From the NCBI GenBank assembly GCA_037951105.1, contig JBAMJV010008877.1, forward strand, positions 48,486-112,485: a stretch of 64,000 bases of DNA, written 5' to 3'. Below are positions 56,301-64,000 of the stretch, in pieces. The notes under the pieces are model-generated. The model did no database searches, was not told the origin of the DNA, and saw only the letters and a list, made by a program, of their open reading frames with translations. Source of the DNA: Echinarachnius parma. Taxonomy: Eukaryota > Echinodermata > Echinoidea > Clypeasteroida > Echinarachniidae. Position 1 is the stretch's first letter, and the number at the start of each line of letters is the position of its first letter. The translations under genes were made by a program, and so were the position numbers.

Positions 56301-59300
56301 TCGTCCGAGACCCTTACAAAAATTTGAATAACTTTCCAACCCTGCATCTGTGTGTAACCAAACTTGATTGGTAGGTGCCCTATATTGGCCTTCATGATAT
56401 TGTGGGGTCAAAGATCACACAAGTAAGTCAAAGGTCAAATGAGGTAAAATGTGAAAGTTTACCTGCAATAGTCTATTAGGGTTGATAACTTTCCAACCCC
56501 GCATCTCTTTGTAACCAAACTTGATTGGTAGCTGCCCAATATTAGCTTTCATGAAATTCTGGGGTCAAAGGTCACATAAGTAGGTCAAAGGTAAAATGAG
56601 GTCAAATGTGAAAGTTTACCTGCAAGAGTCTATAAGGGTTGATAACTTTCCAACCCTAGCTGCATCTGTTTGTAACCAAACTTGATTGATAGGTGCCCTA
56701 TACCAGTATTGGCTTCCATGATATTCTGGGGTCAAAGGTCACATAAGTAGGTCAAATGTCGAATGAGGTCCAATGTTGCGTGAATGCGCGCAAGTGGGCG
56801 AGACACTTTTACGGTTATTAGCCGTATTCACACGATGAAAGCTAATTCTTAAGAACTGCAATTCTTAAGAATTGCAGTTCTTAAGAACTTCAAAATGTGT
56901 GTTCAAACGATGCCAATTCTCGAGAGTTGCAATTCTTAAGAATTAAATCCGGAAGTAGTGTGCGCGCCTTTCTCATTTGAGGTCACGCGCACTCACTTGA
57001 CTTGTTTTCACACCGGAAGCATATCTCGGTCATGAGGTCAACCCAAACCACGAGTCTCGAAGCTGATTGTGTTCAGACGGTAACAAAAATAGACTGCGCG
57101 CAGTCGCGCGGCCGCGCTTATCGCGCGCTCATTTTGCGCAAAATCTTACAAGTATCTTGCGGTTATCTTGTGGTTTGGAAACCACAAGATAACCACGAGA
57201 TTGCGCATTTTTTGCAGTGTGCGCAATCTTGTGGTTTGGAAACCACAAGTTAACCATGAGTTTTGCGTGTTCAAACGAGCGCTAACCACAAGATATTCTT
57301 AAGAATTGCAAACCACGAGATAACCACAAGATAACCACAAGATTGGCTTTTATCGTCTGAATACGGCTATTGTCTTGTTTTTCATAGAGTGGAGAAGCAC
57401 GTGTGACGTCATCAAAAATCTTTTTTGAGAATTTTCAAACTTGAGCTTCATTTTCCGAAAAAGCATCAAAAATAATGTCCAAATGTCAAAAATCAATTGA
57501 TTATGTCAAGTATTGGCCGAGATATGCCCATCCGAATTAACTTTACTTCAATGGGCAATCAGTGTTATATTGCTCCGGTTCATAAAGTTATGAACCAGAG
57601 CAATATAACACTGATTGCCTATTGGAAACAAAATCATTCGGATGGGCACATCTCAGCCAATACTTAAAGCCCAATAACAGTTTTGGGAAAGTAGCCATAT
57701 TGACCAATATTGTCGAATAAGTATTCAAATAGGGCTTGTGTGGTAAAATCCGAACCTAAGCATCGTTACATACAGAAATATCGGAAGAAATCCAATACCC
57801 GCCCGTGAAATGTATAAATCCACCGCCCGTTCGCACCTGTCCGCGCCGCTAGCGCTGGGCTGGAGATATCGACAAGCTGGGGACAAGCCCATAAAGCGAA
57901 ACCTCGTGTAACGCACGCGGTTATTTGCACGTAGCGTATGCGCGATTCCGCGTTGGCGATATCAATGGTACAGTAGATCAATTTATAATTTTGAAAATAT
58001 ATAAATTAGTAGGCGGTTTCTTTGCCAAATTTGTATAGTCCCCTATAAGTAAAATTATACTCTTTCACATGGTTGGTAATAAGAGTGTAAATTTCATTTT
58101 TAGGGGGTGGGGTGTTTCCCACTACTGGCATTCACCTTTAACATATTCAATTGATTTTCCACATTTTGACGTTCTTTAGGAAAATGAATTTCAAAGCTCT
58201 TTAGGAAAATGAAGTTCAAATTGAGAAATTCTACAAATAGATTTTTATGACGTCATGGCTTCTGTTTTCTATGTAAGAATCGCACATAACACTGCAACTT
58301 CACTGACACGTGCACAAAAGTACAGCTGTTGAACAATGGGCCAATATAATCGTGCCCGGACTTCGGCGGGCCGTTCAAACGGATAAAGTAGGATTTTTGA
58401 CTTATTTCATTGAATTTGTCTTACTCCGAGTGAGTGATTATTGTATATAAGGCGAGGGAAACAATTTTATGAAACGTCATGGAATAAATGCGCTTTCTAT
58501 ATGCTAGAATTAGTGCACTAATGCGTGTGTTCATTCGAAATGAGACATCGTCTGCTATAAGAATCGTTCTTTCCCGTGACTGACGTCATCAAAACATTGG
58601 CGTTTTTTAGTCCAAAGAGCGCTTGTTTTAGATTCTTGCGACGGTGTTTAATGTTACTGTAGTACTTTAGGATATCATGTAGGTATGGGACTTAACACGA
58701 ATGTAGGTCTATTATTAGTGATTTATGAGCTATGACGTTCATATTTTGTGTTTTTCAATGAATGTATAATTTAATCCTATTCATGAAATTAACAGAATAA
58801 TTATTTACTTATTGCCGCCAAGTTGGGAGTCTTTGAATCATTGTCAGGAGCTTGGATGTTGATCTCAGCGGTCCTGTTACCAAGGTAACCAGGTATATCA
58901 GTAGCAATGCAGATGTACGGCTCCTCGCTGGCTGACACGTTAGCCGCTATATATTTTGTTAATGTTCCTTCATCATACATCGTCTCATAAATTAAGAGGG
59001 TGTTAACTTCGTAGTATCCATGGCGGAAAAAGAGGGTGATGTTAGGATAATATCCCTCGACAGAGCATGTGATGTTTGTAGATGATGCGGTTAAAGCGCA
59101 ATTTGGTTCCATCGACATGATCGACGTCTCAGTTTTCATTGCTCCCGCGCACTCCTCTATCACAGGGTATGGTTCTTTTGGAGATGCTGTTGGATAAAAT
59201 GTAAATGAAAGGTTGATAGATACGTACAAAATTGGTAATTTGGTAACATGCGAACAATGAACAATAACTTGTTACCATATCAAAATAACACCTATCAATC

Positions 59301-60633
59301 AGGTTATGAGTTAGCTTAACTTGCTTTCGTAATTTCCAATGATTATTTTCAGTTGCAGTCGTATTTTCGAGAAGAAAGGAAAGAATACGTTACTTACCGA
59401 AAACACTGACATCCGTTATGTTTGAAAGAACGCTCCTGTGTCAAGGTCGGCAATTTCACAGAAGTATGAACCTTCGTAAGATATCTCGACTTGCTTGATG
59501 ATGAGAGAGAAGTTGGTGTCGATATCAAATGATCCGTTTACGTACCCAGGCCCACCTTTGTCGCCAAGGTTGGCAAAAAGATTCCATGAATATTATGAGA
59601 ACTTCTGTCTGGTCAGGAATACGTTTGTATAACCAACTAACTGAATAAATATGCACTGCGACTCTGCATGGTAGCTCAGCTCTGGTGCCCTTTTCGAGGA
59701 GCGCTGTTTCGTCGGTGTCGATGATGACTTGTCCACTCGATTGTCTAGAAGCTGCGGATCAACATAAATGCCGTGTTTTGTCATAAAAATGGTGTAGTCA
59801 GGAAAATATTCAAATATGATAATGCGACATTTAAAGAGGTTATTTGGTGTCATATTAAGGGGGACAAATTGTGCTTTCTGATGTATATTGTTTGACTGGG
59901 TTAGGGTTAAGTGAATACTTGGAGGACGTTTCTATAGGGAAATATTTAAGGAAATGTTTAATAGGGTTTTTTTTCTTGGAAAGACCTTCGCTTCAGGTAT
60001 CTGATTATATCACTTTTTTCAGCTTATTCAACTTATTCATCCTTACGTTATGACACCAAATAAGCATACTTTCATTTTATATTCATACTATATATAAACA
60101 AATATTTTTATTATGAACTGATCAGTAATAGTAAGCAGATATTTCAGTGTTTTGTTTCTCTTTGACCAATGCTGAACTTAATATATAATTGTTTAGTGGT
60201 TTGCTCCATGTTCATGCCGTTCCATTTATGCGCCTCCCTGTCATTGCCTGAGTTGCCTCTCCAAGGACTAAGGGATACAATTTATGAAAAAAATTGTTGA
60301 TATATATTTCATAAAAAGGTGTCTAAATATTGCATTAAATAGATTGCATACAATAGATTGCACTAAATAGGTTGAATTAAATATATTGCATTAAATAATA
60401 TAGATTGATACCTTCATAATAATCACAATATGTACGAATGAAAACTGACTTTAGACAATCTTTATTCAGCAAAGATCCATTTTAAGATTTAAGATTCATT
60501 TTAATTCACCTCATCGTCGTCAAAATATAATCAGTCCAACATAATATACATTACCTGACAGAAGAAACAGTAATGTCACCGTCATATGGAGTAGGCCACA
60601 ATACGTTGCTTTCTGTTTCATTTCGAATGCCAT
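50100..60633 (-). CDS. Unrecognised Ig-superfamily single-pass receptor with coiled-coil tail
   Basis: Five coding exons on the minus strand: 60555-60633, 59398-59751, 58809-59186, 51556-51648 and 50100-50377. All junctions are phase 1, as is typical of Ig-domain exons. They total 1182 nt, about 393 residues. Order: signal peptide (MAFEMKQKATYCGLLHMTVT, LLFLLS), V-like Ig, C-like Ig, transmembrane segment (VPVVLVIAALIITLVTWYIF, then TKR stop-transfer) and a cytoplasmic tail with an acidic lead and a ~55-residue coiled coil. No ITAM, ITIM or SH2-binding tyrosine motif stands out. Likely a cell-surface adhesion or recognition protein; ligand and function are unknown. The V exon shows two compensating frame offsets as given here. 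Further exons in the 7.2-kb third intron are possible. Confidence 0.78.
50517..50590. repeat. Hairpin with TTGGGCCATTGTCGG arms
   Basis: GGTCATTTTCCGACAATGGC and its mirror surround a ~9-bp loop (ctcatgaca). TGTTGGGCCATTGTCGG recurs at 50698. In the Ig receptor intron. Confidence 0.85.
50757..51174. mobile_element. TTAA-flanked MITE with reiterated GCGAACGTTTGCGAA
   Basis: TTAA at 50753-50756 and 51175-51178. The inverted ends GGGGGTATCCCACTGAGCGG continue through CRAACGTTTGCGAA. About ten degenerate CGAACGTTTGCGAA units fill the 418-bp body. Confidence 0.88.
51405..51502. repeat. Near-perfect palindrome, ~46-bp arms
   Basis: GTGCTTAACTGCAAATA and GGGAGCGTATTCTTACAC are mirrored around a central TTCATATATGAA. 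Lies 50 bp downstream of the transmembrane exon's donor on the minus strand. Confidence 0.9.
51556..51648 (-). CDS. Ig receptor exon 4, transmembrane segment
   Basis: It encodes IVPVVLVIAALIITLVTWYI, then FTKRNQLNRDH. This is a 20-residue hydrophobic helix followed by basic residues, with acceptor ttttccacag and donor g|gttagt. The 93-nt phase 1-1 exon fits the Ig exons upstream. Confidence 0.85.
51649..53141. other. Ig receptor intron, nothing recognised
   Basis: AT-rich, no exon or clear mobile element. Confidence 0.5.
53146..55530. mobile_element. TTAA-flanked element with ~100-bp tandem array
   Basis: TTAA at 53142-53145 and 55531-55534. Inverted ends AGGGACWKTCCCTCTTTT. From about 53640 to 54990 a ~100-bp unit containing CCTGTCTATAAAGGTCACCT and ACACAGGTTTGACTGTAAAC recurs some 12-14 times. 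No coding frame. Confidence 0.87.
56024..56216. repeat. Inverted repeat GACTCGACCCGATCCGACTG
   Basis: GACTCGACCCGATCCGACTG plus GTTTTCAG at 56028 is mirrored at about 56187-56214. The ~135-bp middle contains a second, weaker inverted pair. Probably an old foldback repeat in the Ig receptor intron. Confidence 0.75.
56320..56770. repeat. ~157-bp tandem repeat, three units
   Basis: Units begin ATAACTTTCCAACCC near 56327, 56486 and 56642 and contain GGGGTCAAAGGTCACATAAG. The GTCAAAGGTCA phrase is shared with the 8.9-kb and 43.7-kb repeats. Confidence 0.88.
56818..57375. mobile_element. MITE with AGCCGTATTCASACGAT ends
   Basis: Inverted ends AGCCGTATTCACACGATGAA and (reverse) AGCCGTATTCAGACGATAAA. 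The body holds mirrored AATTCTTAAGAATTGCAGTT units and TAACCACAAGAT repeats. Confidence 0.8.
57515..57668. repeat. Large hairpin, ~65-bp arms
   Basis: GATATGCCCATCCGAAT and CAATCAGTGTTATATTGCTC are mirrored around a loop at about 57583-57592. The arms agree with few mismatches. Confidence 0.88.
57668..58137. mobile_element. TTAA-flanked element, AGSYSAATRMCAGT ends
   Basis: TTAA at 57664-57667 and 58138-58141. Imperfect inverted ends AGCCCAATAACAGTTTTGGG and AGGTGAATGCCAGTAGTGGG. A solo left end of the same family is at 20754. Confidence 0.68.
58809..59186 (-). CDS. Ig receptor exon 3, C-like Ig domain
   Basis: The acceptor is atccaacag. It encodes SPKEPYPVIEECAGAMKTET, STNITCSVEGYYPNITLFFR, then ASEEPYICIATDIPG and a linker to AAI. 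CxVxGYYP resembles the CxVxGFYP motif of C1-set Ig domains, but the expected Trp is Phe. Several N-x-S/T glycosylation sites. 378 nt, phase 1-1. Confidence 0.82.
59398..59751 (-). CDS. Ig receptor exon 2, V-like Ig domain
   Basis: It reads SSGQVIIDTDETALLEKGTR, AELPCRV, SVSWLYKR and EVLIIFMESF (B-strand Cys, C-strand Trp), then in another frame FANLGDKGGPGYVNGSFDID and VEISYEGSYFCEIAD (F-strand Cys in G-S-Y-F-C). The exon is 354 nt, a multiple of three. One extra base in an A run at 59575-59579 (plus strand) and one missing base shortly after the F-strand Cys would explain the offsets. These may be sequencing or assembly errors in homopolymers, or a damaged allele. Confidence 0.7.
60555..60633 (-). 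CDS. Ig receptor exon 1, signal peptide
   Basis: ATG at 60633. It encodes MAFEMKQKATYCGLLHMTVT, then LLFLLS, a short polar start followed by a hydrophobic core, then a gtaatg donor in phase 1. A second Met (MKQKATY) is an alternative start. Cleavage would fall near the S-A-S junction. Confidence 0.75.
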
Positions 60634-63600
60634 TCTAGAATTTCGTGAATAAGGCAGTCATCTCAAATTCAAAACACTTTTATGGAAATTAATTTACTAA
60701 TTATCCGGTTACAGTCAATAATGTGTTCAAAGTGACCACTCAAAACAATAGCGGGCCACTGTAGAATAGGTTTGAATTTGTTGCCTCCGAATCACATGGA
60801 GTGTGATATAACAGAAATAACTTTTCTCTCATAACTGAATGCTCAATCATTATGGGAAGTTGGATAAGTTATTAACTTTATTAAGGTAAATAAAGTTTCG
60901 CGATAGTGTTTGTTTGCAGCAACTCTAGATAACATGTCGTTAGCTTTCATTTGTACATGTTTCAACTGATATGAATAAGCACAGTAACAAAGGGGCAAAT
61001 TCTATGTATTTCTTTATTTAGTATAATCTCCCACATAATTTTGTTTCAAATCATTCGAAAGTCAGGGCACATACCCCTCCCGTTTCTGCGCCACTGTTTA
61101 GTTATAATCGTGACAATGGTATTATACATTTTATAATAACAATGTAGTATTCATGGATGAAATGAGTGAAACTACATACTGGGGAGGTGGCCGATTCACG
61201 CGTTCAAATAAAATAACCAAAATTGATAATCTAAAGGAAAGACAAGTAAGCAATGCAGAAACACATTTAACACAAACACGTTTAGAATGCCCTCTCGTTA
61301 TAAATATCATGATCTGATGATACCTTTGTAATGCATATTTTTGCCTTATCCAGCCTCCCAGTCTCCAGCCTCCAGTCTCCCATCCATATCATCCCTTTTT
61401 CTCAATTTCTGGTACTGCCATTTTGGACTTCGGCATCGTGAACAGATCGATCGATGTACAAGTCGTGATATTTCTCCCGGGATAATTCATATACGCACTT
61501 TATTCTATTTGTTTTGTATGGTTCATTTGTTTACTGAAAATATTGGAATAGAAATACTTATCAGGACGAAAAAGTTTGATTATCTCTTGTAGGCCTAAAA
61601 TTAAATTTAAAACCTGTCAAACGTCGTCTTGAACATGCATTTCCCAACAGATTGAGGGACAGTATTAACATAGGGGTTAGCATTTCCAAATGTTAATGCA
61701 AGCTAGTCTTGGGCTAGTCTTTCGCCACAATTTTTTCTTTAGATTCGTAAATCAGTCGCGCAGGGCCATAATGCGAACGCCTTGCGCGCGGTACGAAACA
61801 CACAATGGCTTACACAAACTAGCCTAGTTAAAAACGTTCAAACCGCGTTGTAACATTTTAAACAGTGTCCCATATTAATTGCTATAAACAAAGACCCATA
61901 GTTTCTCATTTCTTATTGATATTTCATTGTGCAGGGGGGAAATATGAAAGAGCAGACATTTTAATGATTCCTATAATTTAATTTTTCCCCTCTCATTTTA
62001 TATTGATGCAGATTAACGTTATTAATCAGGCAAATTTGGAGGCTTTTTAAATCGTTCCAAAACTATTATTTAGCATTAAAATTTCCTCTTTTACTTTAAT
62101 TGACATCATGGGCAAAACATTAGCTGGATTGTAGAATCATATACTAATACCATTTCGCCAATTAAACGGGCTAATGTTCTGATTAGTATGTGTTGCGTTT
62201 AAGGTTTTTGGAAATTTGCTCATTTATACATTTTGAGAAACGTGGATGACTAAAAATTTACTCATACTAAAACCTATATGTTGACATTTTCGGAAGCCTG
62301 TATGCCATTGTATTAGCGTTTTACAGATAATTGGGCTAATGTGCATATTTCATGATCAGGACCATGAAAGCGTCAAGGACAAGCTATAAGGACTTTAATG
62401 TTCGTAATGTTACTGTTTTGACCGTTCTTTGGGGATAACTATTTCAAGCGTGTCAACAATGTACTTATTTACCAGGCTCAAAACCATATAATCGATGAAA
62501 GCTTAAATAAACTAATTTGCATTCCATATTTATACATAGATGCCATAATATCCATAACGCCAATAACCCCCTGTACGGAATACGTGCAAGGTTTATTTTT
62601 TCGGAAACATCGTGTAACTATACTATGATATTTCACCAATTTGCATATAAACAACAATTCATAATACAGCAAATTGTTTTCTGACACATGTATCACATCT
62701 TTATGGCAACCATCCTCAATCTTAGATTGTATCCATGTGGTTCACACTGTTTTTTATCGTTATAGATCCTTATCCTTTTTTATAAAATTTGAGTAATCTC
62801 TACATGAAATTGATTGGGCCACACCTCCTCCAACACTCTCCCCCGCTCGGTCCCTTGGCTCCCTCGCCGATGTCCCCACACTTTTGAGAAGCTGTTGACG
62901 CCCTTGCCTCTCACCTAATCATTGCTGTATTCTGTTTGTAATAGAAACAGACAATCAGATTCTGGGGTGAATATTTCGTTATAAAATGATCAAGCCAAAG
63001 GAAACATGCCATTCTAGCTTTTGAGAGCCTGGGGAAGCCATCTTACATTAACATGTAGGGGTTCCATGTTGATATGCCTAACATGAAAACGTTTATTTCC
63101 CCTTATAACCTTTTAGCCTTTTAGTGCATGCGGCTACATGATCAAAGTCTTGTCTTTATATCATATGCAAAGGCGGCAACGAATTCAACATAAAGTTATT
63201 TATACATTATTACAACATAATGCATTAAACAAACTGACATCAAATTCTTACAGGGGTTATGACTTGAGGTTTTTCCGTTTGAGGTAAATATAAATTATTG
63301 TCACACAAAAATAAGATATTCTTAAAGTACTAATTCCTGAAATTATATAACACAAATTACAGCTATTCTAGGTCAAAGTTGACATTTGACCCTATTCGTC
63401 GTATTTTCAAATTATCTAATTATCATATTTAGTTTATAATCATACACGTTGGTACACAGGATATCACGAAATTACAACTTCAGTTTACATCCAAGTTTGA
63501 AACATTAATAGATTCGCAAATACCAGACATTTTGAACGAAATAACACAAGGAACATGGCTAATATTAGCATTGTACAATCACTGCTGCCAATTCACCTCC

Positions 63601-64000
63601 GCGGCTATCATGTCACGTGTGTGAAGAGTCTTCTACGTGTCCTTGAATATTGTTATAAGTATAAGGTAAACAAAACCTACTAAAAATGATTATGATATAT
63701 CAATATGTGTACAGCTTTTGAACTTCGGATCACTATCGTCAACATCTTGAGACAGGAATTGGTTTTGTTAGGGGGTCGGCCCGTCCCGTTGAAGTATTTG
63801 TTTGAATTAAATAACATACCTATAGTGTATAACAATAGAGAACCTATCATTGCGAACCAATGGTGTAACGTGGTCGGACTGGTGGGGGGGGGGGGGGGGG
63901 GGGAGGGGAGTGGGCAGATCTTTTGGATTTCTTGATATGCTCATACATTTTCCTCTTTATGTTTGTTATTATTGTTCTCAAATTATTGCCCCCCCCCCCC
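60634..64000. other. Upstream flank of the Ig receptor gene; no gene recognised
   Basis: AT-rich with no convincing exon on either strand. The promoter of the Ig receptor should lie just above 60633, but no defined TATA or initiator can be assigned. Near 63860, AATGGTGTAACGTGGTCGG plus a G run resembles the start of a CAGTGGCGTAGC-type hAT MITE. Confidence 0.4.

Overview
This is a eukaryotic (metazoan) genomic window: AT-rich, intron-rich, full of microsatellites and small DNA transposons. The protein sequences fit an invertebrate deuterostome such as an echinoderm or hemichordate. That placement is an inference from protein resemblance and the frequent aggcct-type dispersed repeats, not a database result.

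Layout. (1) 1553-20634, plus strand: all but the 5' end of HYOU1 (GRP170/ORP150), the ER-lumen Hsp110-type chaperone. Nineteen coding exons join with consistent phases; the signal-peptide exon lies upstream of the window. Almost every exon is accompanied by decayed partial tandem copies of its own splice edge. (2) 20635-26497: HYOU1 3' flank with MITEs and two arrays of short palindromes. (3) About 26502-34498: an 8-kb DNA transposon with long diverged inverted repeats and TTAA flanks. It carries one open 831-codon transposase-like gene (28866-31361) and at least 11 copies of a 13-14 bp motif, RACAGATACGTTACC, in both orientations. (4) 34562-37723, plus strand: TEN1, the small OB-fold subunit of the telomeric CST complex, in two coding exons, with another TTAA-flanked element in its intron. 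(5) 37724-50099: TEN1 3' region and intergenic DNA made largely of non-autonomous DNA transposons, a foldback element, strong hairpins and a tRNA-like inverted pair. (6) 60633-50100, minus strand: an unrecognised single-pass immunoglobulin-superfamily receptor of five coding exons (signal peptide, V-like Ig, C-like Ig, transmembrane segment, coiled-coil cytoplasmic tail), all joined in phase 1. Its third intron carries further TTAA elements and hairpins. (7) 60634-64000: no gene recognised.

The three host genes are functionally unrelated (ER protein folding, telomere replication, cell-surface recognition). What links the region is its DNA dynamics: repeated local tandem duplication with breakpoints inside exons (HYOU1 and TEN1), and several TTAA-flanked element families, most of them non-autonomous. 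The transposase gene at 28.9 kb is a candidate source of activity for at least some of these. No retroviral, Polinton-like or CRISPR element was seen.
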